This document shows positions 1-39,374 of a stretch of DNA of 64,000 nucleotides, piece by piece. The stretch's first letter is position 1. Each line of letters begins with the position of its first letter. The stretch lies in contig CM063284.1 in the NCBI GenBank assembly GCA_032173965.1, positions 104,470,410 to 104,534,409 of the forward strand. Reading direction: 5' to 3'. Under the pieces are notes generated by a model. That model was not told the origin of the DNA, searched no databases, and saw nothing but the letters and a program-made list of their open reading frames with translations. Source of the stretch: Sitta carolinensis (lineage: Eukaryota; Chordata; Aves; Passeriformes; Sittidae). The position numbers were made by a program, and so were the translations under genes.

Positions 1-28256
<28,256 letters not shown>

Positions 28257-28877
28257 GTTGGGGAGCGGAGGAGACGGAAACCGTCCCGCAGCGATGGCGG
28301 CAGCGACGGCTCCCGCTGCCCGGCCCGGCAGCGCCCCCGCCCGGCCAAACACGTCCCGGCCGGGGAAAGGAGGAGGCGGAGCCAGCGCGGAAGCCGGGGA
28401 AGGAGGCGCCGTGGAGACCCGGAAGAAAAGGATGGGAGGGAGGAAAGGAGGGGGGAGGCCCCGGCGAGGACGCTGGTGCTGGCGGTGCGGGGCGCTGCGA
28501 GGTGGCGCTGGGCAGGCGGGTGGGACGGGCCTGGAGGCGAAAGCGCCGTTTCGGTGCTGGGACCTCGGAACGACTTGGCGCCCTCGGCCTCGCGCCACTT
28601 CCGCCGCCGGGTGGAGCAGGAGTGGGAGCGGGATCGGGATCGTCGCCTCAGGAGGCGCAGGCGGGCTGGGCCATGGGAGCGCGTGCTGCGCGTTGGGAGC
28701 GCGCGTCGCGCCCGCCGGGCGTTGCGCTCGGCGCGAGCGGGACCCGCGGGCGCCCTCCTGTCACCGGCGCGCGCGCCCGCGCCACCGCCCGGGAAGCGGC
28801 CAGGGAGGGACCAGAGGTGTGAAGTCCCGCTTCGTGTGCCTTAAAAACAAAGCGGCCGGCCCAGATCCCAACACTGT

Positions 28878-29908
28878 TGTTTCACACAATCACAGAACCT
28901 CAGAAACAGGTTGGAAGGGACTGCGGTGGGTCTCCCGGGCAAATCTCTGCTCAAACACAGCCATCCCAGAGCGAAGAATTGTGCCCAGGTGGTTCTTGAG
29001 TGTCTCCAGTGGGGGAGACTCCACAACCTCTCTGGACAATCTGTTCTAGTGCACTGTCACCTGCACAGTAAAGTTCTTCCTCGTGTTCGAATGGAACTTC
29101 CTGTGTATCAGTCCTGCCCGTTGCCTCGTGTCCTATTGCTTGGGACCACCAAGGAGAGTCTGACTTAGCAACCCCCTTTAGAAAGGTGCACACATTGATG
29201 GGGTTGTTTCTCACTTGTTTCTTCTTGAGGCTGAACAGGCCCAAATCTCTCGTCCTGTCTTTTAAGAGAGATGCTCAAGTCCCTTAATTGTCTTTGTTGC
29301 CCTCCACTATATCTACTGCAGGAGTTCCATGTCTTGTACTGAGGAGCCCAGAACTGGACATAGAACACTAATTGTGGCCCCATTAGGGCTGAGTAGAGGG
29401 GCAGGATCACCTTCCTTGACCTGTTAACAATGCTCTCTTCCTAATGTAACCAATGATCCCTTTGGCCTTCTTCACCACAAGGGTAGTGCTGGCTCATGGA
29501 CAGCTTGTCCACCAGGACCACCAGGTCCTTCTCTGCAGAGCTGCTTCCCAGCAGGTCAACCCCCAGTTTGTACTGGTGCAGGTGGTTATTCTTCCCATGC
29601 TAGAACCTGTGTATACCTTGGTTGAATTTCTGAAGTTTCTTTGTCCATCTCTCCACCCTCTTGAGGCCTTCCTGAAGGGCTGCACAGCTCTCTGGGAGGT
29701 ATCAGCCACTCCTCCCAGCTGTCATCCGTTAATTTGCTGAGGAGGCCTCTGTCCCTTCATCCAAGTCACTGATGAACAAGTTACTGAGTTTTAGGGGACA
29801 GACTAATGACAGGCCTCCAACAAGACCCTGTGCCACTGATCATGACCTTCTGGGATCTACCAGTCACCCAGTCCTGAATCCACCCCACTGTCCACTCATC
29901 CAATCCTC
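28878..29908 (-). mobile_element. CR1 LINE fragment, about 1 kb of the 3' part, reverse orientation
   Basis: The left end shows the inverted CR1 3' terminus (CAATCACAGAACCTCAG, then GGTTGGAAGGGACTG). This is followed by blocks typical of CR1 read backwards: CTCCACAACCTCTCTGGACAA, CCCAGAACTGGACATAG, AGGACCACCAGGTCCTTCTC and AGTCACTGATGAACAAG. Its reading frames are broken by stops. It is truncated at its 5' side near 29,908 and starts about 620 bases upstream of the SMCHD1 start codon. Confidence 0.9.
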
Positions 29909-30009
29909 ACAAAAGTGTAGCTGCTTCTGTTTTAAGGAGTCTTGGTTTTGAGAAAAGTATTGTGATGGTATGTAAGGAAGGTTTGTAAAACAGTAGAAGT
30001 GACAAGTGA

Positions 30010-30830
30010 GTAACAAAAAAATCTTGTCACATGCCTTTTGAACACTTCCAAGGACTGGGATTCCACCACTTCCCTAGGCAGCTTTTTCCAATGCTTAACC
30101 ACCCCTTCAGTGAAGGATCGTGATGTTCAACCTGAACCAATCCTGGCACAGCTTGAGGCTAGATCCTCTTGTCCTGCCACTTGTTTCCTGTGAGAAGTGA
30201 CCACCATGTGGCTACACCCTCCTTTCACCTGGTTGTAGAAAGTGATAAAATCTCTCCTGAGCCTCCTTTTCTCCAGGCTAAACAACCCCAGCTCCCTCAG
30301 CTGTTCCTCGTAAGACTTGTGTCAGATCCTTCACCAGCTCCATTGCCCTTCTCTGGGCATGCTCCAGCACCTCAATGTCCTTGTAGTGAGGGGCCCAAAC
30401 TGAACACAGGATTTGAGGTGTGGCCTCCCCAGTGCCGAGTACAGGGTAGACTGTCCTGCTGGCCACACTATTGCTGATATAGGCCAGCATGCCATTGGCC
30501 TTCTTGGCTGCTTGGGCACGTCCTAGTTCACGTTCAGCTGCTGTCGACCACCATCCTCAGGTCCTTTTCCTCTGGGCAGATTTCCTGTGACTTTTCTCAA
30601 AGCCAGTAGCACTGCATGGAGTTGTCGTGACCCAAGGGCAGGGTGCAGCACCTGGTCTTGTTAAACCTCAGCCCATTAATCTAGCCTGTCCAGATCTTTC
30701 TGTAGAGTCTTCTCCCCCTCCAGCAATCAACACTTCTGCACATCTTGGTGCAAAGTGACTGAGGGTTCGCTTGATCACCCATGTTGTCAATGAAAATGCT
30801 AAACAGGACAGGCAGCCAAGTCTGCTCATG
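30010..30830 (-). mobile_element. Second CR1 LINE fragment, reverse orientation, missing its extreme 3' end
   Basis: Blocks such as CTTTTCTCCAGGCTAAACAA, CTCCATTGCCCTTCTCTGG, GGGCCCAAACTGAACACAGG and CTGGCCACACTATTGCTGATA are CR1 in reverse. The terminal motif with TCACAGAATC is absent on the left, where the element begins at the CCTTTTGAACACTTCCAAGG block. It is therefore truncated at both ends. It lies about 100 bases beyond the previous CR1 copy in the same orientation. Confidence 0.88.
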
Positions 30831-31638
30831 ACTGATTGTCATCTGGATGTAACTCCACCATTCTCTGGTGGAGAGAGAAGTCTCTCAGACTACAAGAAAG
30901 CAAATTGCATAGTGGAACTGAGCAGAGTGGAAATTTGTGAGAATAAAGAGTATTTCTACTAGTCAGTTAAGAGAGGAAGGGTCTCTTGACTGTTTTTATA
31001 TAGGCTGTGACTCTGAGCCCCTGTAAATGATGACTTGATGAAATTTGCAGGAGTGTATCAAACCTTGTTACTTTATGAGTTCATCAAACAAAATTTTGCT
31101 TTACAGTGTACTTGTGTTTCTAGTCTTGAGACAGCACTTCCATTTTAGAATGCTAAGTGCTTTGGGAAAAATCTACTAGTTTCAAAATTTATATTGCAAG
31201 GAGGAAAGGATGGTTCTACCTGAAATGCAGGCACTCAATTTATATGAAAATACGTTCCTCACATTTCAGCCTATATCCAAGCTGGTTCCAAGAGTGGCTG
31301 CAGTTGCATAGTTATCATTTTGCAGTATGAAGTATTTTGTTCTTGAACAACTGAATAATCATTTTCATCCTTGTGGAAAAAATTCTTTTCTGGAAAAAAT
31401 GAATTTATCTACTGTATTTTAAAGTCAGGTATCATTTTATTTTTCAAAATTAATAATGACAGTAACCAATAATTAGTTCATCTTGCTATTTGATATTTCA
31501 GATGATGCTCAGGAAAGTGTTTTGTGTGTGTGTGTGTGCGCGCATGTAAGGATGTATTTATTATTATAATCTGCACGTATTTAAATTTTTTCATTCAAAG
31601 ATTAAGTTTAATATCCGATTATTTTTTTTTTTATTGAG
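30831..31638. other. Intergenic, nothing recognised
   Basis: AT-rich unique-looking sequence between a CR1 fragment and a solo LTR, with a short TG run near 31,522-31,540 and a poly-T patch near 31,621-31,633. No gene, RNA or further element seen. Confidence 0.5.
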
Positions 31639-32211
31639 GGTAAATGTAGCTGCATCTGCTCGATCTTTGCCTCGGCCAGCCCTGGCACCACAGCTGCAGC
31701 AGGGGTACGGCTCCATGACAGGACGTACCTTGCCAATCCCGTGGGTCTTGGCTAGTCTGTAGGCGACGACAGCAGGAACAGAGAGAGGGAGCCTCAGCTT
31801 GGGGTTAAAGCACTGGCTTTACTTGATCCACGATGGGAACAACCTCAGCTCTGGCAAAGCCCAGACAAAACCCCTGAGCACCAGAGTGCAGCACCTTTAC
31901 AAGGGGGGAGGAATTAGGGGTGGGGTTTGACTCAGGACCAATGAGGAACAAGCAGGGGATGGCTCTCTAACAAAATGACAGGTAGGGAAACAAACTGGGA
32001 TACAGCAGGAGGAGGGGCCCGAGACTCTGTCCTATCACTCTGTGAACCTGTCAGAACTTTCCAGGCTAAGGGCGTGGTCACAGAGTGACAGACACGGTCT
32101 GGGAGTTAACAGGGATGAACCAAACAGGGAAAGAACATGGGGGTTACATAGAACGAACCATTTAACAATACAAAAATTGTAAAACTCGAAAAACACACTG
32201 CCACAGGTAAA
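31639..32211 (-). mobile_element. Solo retroviral LTR with 6-bp target-site duplication
   Basis: The LTR body spans 31645-32205 (561 bases), bounded on both sides by GGTAAA (31639-31644 and 32206-32211). Ends are TG...CA; read on the minus strand it starts TGTGGCAGTGTG and ends GCAGCTACA, giving an imperfect inverted terminus (TGTRGC). The minus orientation is suggested by a TTGTAAAGG TATA-like box and an AAGTAAAG poly(A)-signal-like motif followed by about 150 bases. A 6-bp duplication is typical of class II (beta/alpha-like) endogenous retroviruses. No internal retroviral sequence remains, so it arose by LTR-LTR recombination. Family name not assigned. Confidence 0.85.
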
Positions 32212-34150
32212 TATTAACTAAGTTCCAGTGCTGGACATTTTTAGAGCATAAATATTTTGTATACACATAAAAATTGCTGTGTTCACTAGAAGAAAGTGCA
32301 CAGCCTCTCTAGTAGCTTGTTGCTACTTGTTGTGGCACAGTCTGTTGAGTGATACTGGATGCTACTGCTTATGTATGCTTTGTAGGCGCAATGCTACCAA
32401 TTCCTAATGATCCAAGAAAAAATGCTGTTCCTCCTTGAGGAAACAAAGGGTTTATATGTAAGAAGAAGTGGCATCTTTGATTTAAAACTCTGTGGACCTT
32501 TGACCTGGCCTGTTAGAAAAAGTACCTTAGCGAGAACCCCCGAGGTGTGAAACCAAAAAACATTATTACTTGAGCCAATAAGGTGTGAGACAATAGCATC
32601 ACTGTTCAGAAAACCAAGCCATCTGAGAGACAGAGGCCAAATCTCTGTAATTAAATAATGAGTTATCATCATAACATGAAAACTAAGGTATATATGTAAA
32701 AGTGGCTTATTGAAGTGCTATCTAGTAATTTTTTTTATTTGCTTCTCAGTAACTTGACAAAAATTTGTGACCAAATAAAACAACAAAATTTGTGAAACAC
32801 AATCCACTTAGTCAAGTTGAGAGGACTGTAAACACAGTCCATGGTTCTGAAATACCTGATGTGATAAGAGATTAAATTAAATTCTAAAAATTGAAGGCAA
32901 CTGATGGTGAAGAAGGGGAGGGGCAACAAATCATTAGTTCAACCTCCTATGGTCCAAATTAAGTCTGTCAGCTCGGCTTTGTGAGTAAAACTCATGTAAA
33001 TTCTCACAGTTCATTGTGTACTTCATTAAGAAAAATATAAAGCGACATGCTCATTAAAATCCAGTAGAAATAAAGGCTATGATGACTACGGATAGGGTAT
33101 AAATACTTGTGAAAACATGCCTAAGATGACTTCGATTTTCAAAGTAAAAAAATATTATAGTTAAAAGTATAAAAATAGGAAAGATAATCAGGATCTTCTA
33201 GTATATCTCACAAAGCAAGAAAGAACATAGAGTTGTGTTAAGAAACATGCAGAACTCACAGGAAGATCTAATTTTCATAAAACATTTGATTGAACTATGA
33301 AGCATGTAATATGAGAATAATTTAGTGATGTTTAAAAAGTGTTTTTCTTCATATGAATAGGCAAGATATAAAGGACTAGAAAAAATAAGAATTAAATTAT
33401 TCCCAGGAGACATACAAATTGTATACTTTGGCTTTAGAATAAAATATCCAAATATTGCTGAGTAGGAAGAGTTTAAGTTGGAGAACAAGTTATTCCAAAT
33501 CTGGTCATTGTAGTTTTTTGCACTCTTTTCCAAAACTGTATTTGGAAGGAGGACACCACACTAGATGGATACTTGAAGGATTTAGCCTGTCAGCTTTTCT
33601 AGGATTATCATGGAAGTAATTGAGGGAAACCATGGCAATAGCAGTGAACTTCTCTGAGAAGGGAACCAGCAAAAAACTCTTGCCATTTACCTTAGACAAA
33701 GGCAAATTAATGCAGCCAAATATTCAGTGGTCACAAAATAAGTTTGATGGCAATCCACTGCACCTTGTGACTCCCAGAGTCAGCTCTCTCAAGGGAAATT
33801 AATAAGGATATACAAAACCTTAAATACTTTCTTCCTCTGTAGACAAAGAAATGTGAATAATTGCTGAACAAATACATGAAAGCATGTATATGCAAATGCA
33901 CATTGGGAGAAAACAGTTTTTTTAATTTGTGGAAAGGCTGCTGGAGTATAAGATTTATGTCTTCAAGCATTATTATTCTAATAAAACACTTGATGCTATT
34001 ATGATTGCAAAGATTTTTAAGATCACATCTGAAGAAGTCTGTCCAATCACACTCTTAAAAGACTGGGATCAAATACATCATTCTCTCCTGTAAAATGTGT
34101 AAGAAATAGGAAAACTTGATAAATACATTGTCACAGAAAAGATCCTGCCT
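32212..34150. other. Intergenic, nothing recognised
   Basis: About 1.9 kb of AT-rich sequence with only short chance open frames. No transposable element, RNA gene or coding similarity is recognised. Confidence 0.5.
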
Positions 34151-34163
34151 CGTTTGTAAGACT

Positions 34164-34616
34164 CTATGCTTTTCCATTTAAATTGCTATTGCTGTTCTGT
34201 GGTCTCTGAGTGTCTTCCAGGCTTTTTTGTAGTTGAGCAGTACTAGTATTTACTTTTTTTTTTTGTTTGTTTTTAAGACTGCTTCCTCCCTTTTCTCTTC
34301 CTACTGTCTGGCTTTTAAAACTCCTTTTTACACTCTTCTTTTTACCCTTTCCCTTCCCCTGGATGCTTTCTTCTGAACCTTCAAGGAGTGATTTTATCAC
34401 CAGCTCCAGTAGCAGTGGCACCATGAACTCCAAGTGAGCCCAGGCAAGCCCAGTTGACTGCTTAGTTTTTTGTGATAGGTCTCTGCATGGCATTGCCTCA
34501 TTCTCCAGATTTTGGGATGGTGAGACAGTAGTCATTGCCCTGTCTTTGTCACTCTGGGCATGTTTTGCCTTGTAGGACTTCTTCAAGCATGTATCACACA
34601 GTTTTTGTTGTAGCAT
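34164..34616 (-). pseudogene. Basic 150-codon open frame next to the ERVL-like LTR, function unknown
   Basis: Begins with an ATG immediately after the LTR terminus and encodes a Lys/Ser/Gln-rich protein. Near the N-terminus is a Cys-x2-Cys (CDTCLKK), and residues 84-120 form a strongly basic stretch. No membrane segment or catalytic motif is seen and I recognise no gag, pol or env domain. It may be the start of a retroelement leader or gag frame, or simply an A-rich chance frame. It is listed as a retroelement remnant because of its position and orientation. Confidence 0.3.
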
Positions 34617-35677
34617 TGTGGTGTGTTGATGCTGGCTGGATGCCAGGCACCCACCAAAGCCAGCCTCTCACTCCCATCTGCAACTGGGCAGGGGAGTGAA
34701 AATGCACTGAATTCACGGGTTGGACTAAGGACTGGGAGAGATCACTCACCAGATACTGTCATGGGCAAAACACATTTGAACTGGGGATACTAATTGAATT
34801 CATTACGAACAGAATCAGAGCAGGTAAGAAGTAAAATAAGAAATAAAATAAAACTTAAAAACACCTTGCCCCCATGCTTCTCTCCTTCCCAGCTCTACTT
34901 TCTCCCCTCAGTGGCTCAGGGAGACAGGAAACAGGGGTTACAGTCAGTTCACCACACTTATTCCTGATGCTGATCGGCAAGATGAGTCCTTTCCCTGCTC
35001 CAGTGTGGGGTAGCTTCCACAGGAAACAGTTCTCTGCAAAATGCTGGAATGTGGTTCACTTTTTCACAGTGTGCAGTCCTTCAGGCACAGCCTGTTTTAT
35101 TGTGGGCGCCCCACAGGGTCACTAATCCTACCAGGAAACCTGCTCCAGCGTGGGCTCCTCTCTCCACGGGTCCCTGGCAGGAGCGTTTTCCAGAATGGGT
35201 TTCCTGTAGGTTCACAGCCTTGTCTTGGACATTCACCTGTTCTGGTGTTGATCTCTTCCGTGGGCTGCAGGTGGATCTCAGCATCCCTGTGGACCTCTGT
35301 GGGCTGCAGGACAGCTTGCTTCACCATGGTTCTCACCATGGGCAACAGAGGAATCTCAGACCTGGAGCTCCTCCTTCCTCTCATTTTCCACTGACCTTGG
35401 AGTTAAGAGAGTTGTTCATCTCCCATATTCTCACTCTGCTCTTCTCTGGCTACAATTTTGGTAGTCAATAACCTTTATTTTTTCCTTTTCAAATATGTTA
35501 TCATGGAGATGTTGCCACCATTTCTGGTTGGTCCAGCCTTGGCCAGTGGCATATCCATCTTGGAGTTTCCTGGCATTGGTTCTGCTGGACATGGAGGAAT
35601 CCTCCAGCATCTCATCACAGAAGCCACCCCTGTAGTCCCCCTGCGACCAGAACCTGGCCATGCAAACCCAATAAGCA
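34164..35677 (-). mobile_element. ERVL-like LTR plus a short internal fragment
   Basis: Read on the minus strand, an LTR-like unit runs from about 35,677 (CTTATTGGGTTTGCATGGCC) to 34,617, ending ATCAACACACCACA. Blocks such as GAGATCACTCACCAGATACTG, TGCTCCAGCGTGGGCTCC, GTGGGCTGCAGGTGGATCTC and GGTGCCTGGCATCCAGCCAG resemble, as I recall them, a large avian ERVL-type LTR family. Directly after it the minus strand has an open frame of 150 codons (34616-34164). There is no matching second LTR and no target-site duplication around the LTR, so this is a truncated provirus: one LTR with about 450 bases of leader or internal sequence. Confidence 0.6.
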
Positions 35678-35699
35678 CACACAAAAGACAGATGGTATT

Positions 35700-37079
35700 T
35701 ATGGAGCTTCTAGACTAAGTATTTGTGTTCTCAAAACCCATAATAAAACACCTAAGGAGTAGCTTCTGAGGAATCAAACCATCTATCAGTTGCTGAAAGA
35801 GGTCCTTACTAATGCTGAACTGTCATTCCTTGATTTCTTGTTTATACCTTTAAAATTCTATATCTTTCAAGTTAGTGATTTTCCTCTTAAAATACACAAA
35901 CATATCTGGACTGTGCAACCTCTGTTTTCCCTTTCTTGTCTTGTGTGACTCAATTCTGCAGCTTTCCTTATGACTTTGTTACAAGTGGTGACCTAACCAT
36001 CGGGAGGGGGCAAGAGGATGGTAAGTCACCACTCAGCAGTAGCCAGGCAGACCCCATTCTTTGGTATCCTCACTGCATTTCAAATGTAATGTAATTTCCA
36101 TTGCTAATCAAGACCTTTCAGGTAATTAGAACTAGTAACTCCAGATGCTCTTTTCCAGGCAGAATAGTGAATGCCTTTCAGCTGGGCATACAAGTTGTCA
36201 TGCATGATTGTGCTAGTGTTCACTGTTCTCAGAAGAACCACATGACTTCTACCAACACAAAGGCATTCACTATTTTGAATCCTTGTAGGACAAGTGAAAT
36301 AAAATTGCATGCATCTCGCTTGTTTCAAAATACTTATGCACATTCTATTGCCACCTGTCTTTCCTTCTGCTTTGGAGTCTTTCTAGGCCAATAAATGTTT
36401 CTTTAGAGGTAAAATTAGAGTAACAGACAGTTTTATATGCCTTTTAAATCCTTGCCTTATGCAAAGGGTTCTTAAGACAAAAATGCTTATCAGGTCACTG
36501 CCAGTTAAAACTGTGGTGTCATGCATGAGGTGCAAGGGAAAACAGCATACAAACCACACATCACAAAGGCTCCTTGTTATAACGAAGCTGTTGATAAGAA
36601 CTTCTGGAATGGAGGGACAGTGCAGCCAATCATCCTGTAGACAGACATGCGATCCTATTTACTTCAGGTAATACTAGGAATGGTAGGCCTTTATGAACCG
36701 GGGCTCGCAAAAGGTCCAGTTGTCAGTGGGCGGTAGTGGACAACAGACCTGGCATTTGCCATGTCTAGAAAAACCCTGTAAACAGATCAAGTTCTACTAA
36801 GAAGAAAAGAAAAAGTCTGAAAAATTGTTTCCTCAGGTTGAGTGATTGTTTTCTGCCAATCTTCTGATACAGGACTGAAGATGTCAGTGCACACCTCTTA
36901 GATATGACTTTGACTAAGGCATTGATAGTCCCTTATCCAGTGGGGGACACTGAGGCCTTTGTGTTTTCTGTGCTTCTTCCACTTCTTAAAAAGGAATGAA
37001 TACCATCAAAACTTCCAACAAACACCTCAAATGTAAAATCCCGATGAAGATTCAGTAGCCCTGTATGGCGGAGAGCTTT
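35700..37079. other. Intergenic, nothing firmly recognised
   Basis: About 1.4 kb between two LTR elements. Composition is ordinary, with short open frames only. Some of it may be old repeat sequence, but I cannot assign a family. Confidence 0.45.
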
Positions 37080-38398
37080 GCAAGTGTGGTGGTTTAAAAA
37101 GAAAATGAGGTGGTTTTTTTTGGAATTTAGTAGTCAAACCAATGAGTGCTCAAGTTTAAAGATTGGCATCTGGTGTGGCCACTGAGGACAAGGATCCGCC
37201 TCTGAGAACACAGGGGTTAAAAGCAGAGGGCGCCCAGGAGAACTCTCTCTTGGTTCCGGTCCCTGAGGACAGGTGGATCTCCCCTGCCCAGCTGGGCGGG
37301 GAGGGGAAGCCATGCAGCCTGGGCGAGGTAGGCTGGAGCCTTGGGCAGAGAGGGGGAGAGGAAGATCCTGCAGGATGGAAGGGTGGAGAGAGTACAAGAA
37401 CCTTGAGAGGCATCAGGCAGCCTCCTTCCCCCCTCCGGAGAGAGAAAGAGAGACTGTGTCTGTGCCACCTTGAAATTTGATATCAGCAGCTGGGCAGGCA
37501 CAGTCCAAGGTTTTAACCCTTTTTGTAGATGATGGAAACTTTATAAATGCTAATCCTCCTGAATCTGAAGAAGGAAGATAGAGAGAACTAAGCAGAGATG
37601 ATGAAAGTTCATGCAAGTGGAAGATTGTCAAAGAATACTAAAAAAGAATCCTAGGTGGGAGGAGATGATGGAGTGGCCTTTGGCTGGACTGTTCTTGTAA
37701 AGCCATGGACGGACTTATTTTTTTTTTTTTTTTTGTGACATAGAGACTGTATTTAGGGGGAGGCAATGTCCTAAAGCCAAGAAAGTATGGTAAAGCAATG
37801 GTGTAAGCAGAGACGGCTGACGAGGGTGTGGTGGTGCCTTCTGTCTTCAGTGGAGAGGGAGATCTCTGTTTCACGAGGCCCCTCGGCCCCAGGGGGTGAA
37901 ATTGGGGGGAGTGGTGTCCCGAAGCTAAGAGACTGTTGCTGTTTTGGAACTGGGCAAAGCATCCTTAAAAAGAGAAACCCTAAAAACAGTTCTGGTCCAT
38001 GCACAGTGGTGAGAGCACTGGACATGGAAAAAGAAGTCACGAAATGGTGCAAGGACTCCTATCTCTCCTTAATGAACTGAGTACTGATTATCAAAAAGGT
38101 GGTAATGGACTAAAGATTAATTCTCTGAAAGGTGGTAACTTGATTGGAAATTTTTAGTTTGTTTTATTGTGTTGAGAACTAGGGTGGGGGGAGGAGGAAG
38201 AGTGTTTTTTAAAGTTTTCATTTTCTTCTGTATGTGTCTTCTTTACATATTATAAGTAATAAAGTTCTTCTTTTCTTTTGCTTTCTAAATTAGAAGCTGT
38301 TTTGCTCTGTTTTTAGTCACATCTCACAGCAAACACCAGGGACAGTATATCTTCATGGGGGCACTGGCCTTGTACCAGTGTCAAACCATGACAGCAAG
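37080..38398 (+). mobile_element. Solo LTR of ERVL type with 5-bp target-site duplication
   Basis: The LTR body spans 37085-38393 (1,309 bases), begins TGTGGTGGTTTAAAAAG and ends GTGTCAAACCATGACA, and is flanked on both sides by GCAAG (37080-37084 and 38394-38398). An AATAAA signal lies at 38258-38263, followed by a T-rich stretch, which sets the plus orientation. A 5-bp duplication and the GGTTTAA...AACCATGACA ends suit avian class III (ERVL) LTRs. No internal region remains. Long open frames within it are chance. Confidence 0.85.
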
Positions 38399-39085
38399 CA
38401 AATAAGACTCAACGATACATGATTCCATCATGCCAGGGCCTTTTCACAGCCAAAAATCTGTAGACAGGAAGTAGTGACAAAACAGATCAATTCCCTGTTC
38501 TGTACTACTGCCAAAAGAGGAAAGTCAACTGGCTCTAAAGAACACATTAAAGTTTCCAGTATTAAAGCAAACAAGTGCAGCCCAGAGAAGAATAAAAAGA
38601 AATATAATAGAGTCTCTTCAGATTATTTGCAGTGCTCAAAATACTTGCAAACCAAATAACATACAGATTAGGAATGAATAAGCAACACCCTTTTCACAAA
38701 ATCTCCGTTGCTTTACAGTCACTTAGCATGAGAGATCTGTCTTCCTTTTTTACTAGAGCATTGCACTGGGTTGCCCCTATTAGTGAAAAGGGAATGTCTG
38801 CAGTTATTGGCTTTTTCTTCTTTCTTACTCTTTCAAAAAAGAAGATAAAATACATGGGTGTTTTTTTAATTCTACCACAAAAAGTTGAAGTAGGGGTGAG
38901 GACTCCCATAAAAGGTTAGAGCAGGCAAAATATTGGTAGTATTACAGAACCACAGAGCACAAATTGTTATCTAGCTGAGAACTAAAGGCTTGCATAGGCA
39001 TGCCATGCTTTACATTGGCAAAACCACTGCAGAAGCCTCATACAAGTAAGCTGAGCAGCCACTGCAGAGTTAAAGCCTTAGCAGG
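38399..39085. other. Intergenic, nothing recognised
   Basis: About 690 bases between a solo LTR and a CR1 fragment; no gene or element recognised. Confidence 0.45.
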
Positions 39086-39330
39086 ATGGGTTGCACCAGG
39101 CGAAGTTTAAATTGGCTATTGGGAAAAATTTCTTCAGCAGGAGTTGTCAAGCATGGGAACAGGCTGCTCAAGGAAGTGGTTGAATCACCAGCCCTGGAGG
39201 CATTTGTAAGTCATGAGGATGTGGCACTTGGGCACATAGTTGAGTGGTGGACTGGGCAGTGTTGGTTTAACAGCTGGACTCAATGAAATTAGAAGCCCAT
39301 TCCAACCTGAAAGGACCTAGATGAGGTACT
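39086..39330 (+). mobile_element. CR1 LINE 3' fragment, plus orientation
   Basis: Contains TGGAACAGGCTGC-like (GGGAACAGGCTGCTCAAGGA), GTGGTTGAATCACCAGCCCTGG, GATGTGGCACTTGGG and CCATTCCAACCTGAAAGGACC, the sense-strand 3' region of CR1. The terminal octamer repeats are absent. A 27-base poly-A run follows at about 39,343-39,369, which is not a CR1 feature and is probably an independent simple repeat. Confidence 0.85.
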
Positions 39331-39342
39331 CAAGAAATACTC

Positions 39343-39343
39343 C

Positions 39344-39369
<26 letters not shown>
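39343..39369. repeat. Poly-A tract, about 27 bases
   Basis: Uninterrupted A run just past a CR1 fragment, with no retroposed gene body recognised upstream. Length is likely polymorphic and error-prone in sequencing. Confidence 0.85.

Positions 39370-39374
<5 letters not shown>

Noticed and set aside
29165..30519. Open frames in the 28.9-30.8 kb region as host genes
   Set aside because: They are pieces of CR1 sequence in both orientations, broken by stops; no intact reverse transcriptase or endonuclease domain.
35041..35471. Several overlapping open frames on both strands
   Set aside because: They fall inside the ERVL-like LTR and lack any known domain; LTR sequence with chance openness.
37134..38080. 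Pro/Ser- and Glu/Arg-rich open frames on both strands
   Set aside because: They lie within the 37.1-38.4 kb solo LTR, which is non-coding.
39086..39369. Processed retrogene ending in the 27-base poly-A tract
   Set aside because: The sequence before the tract is a CR1 3' fragment; no spliced-gene body or target-site duplication was seen.
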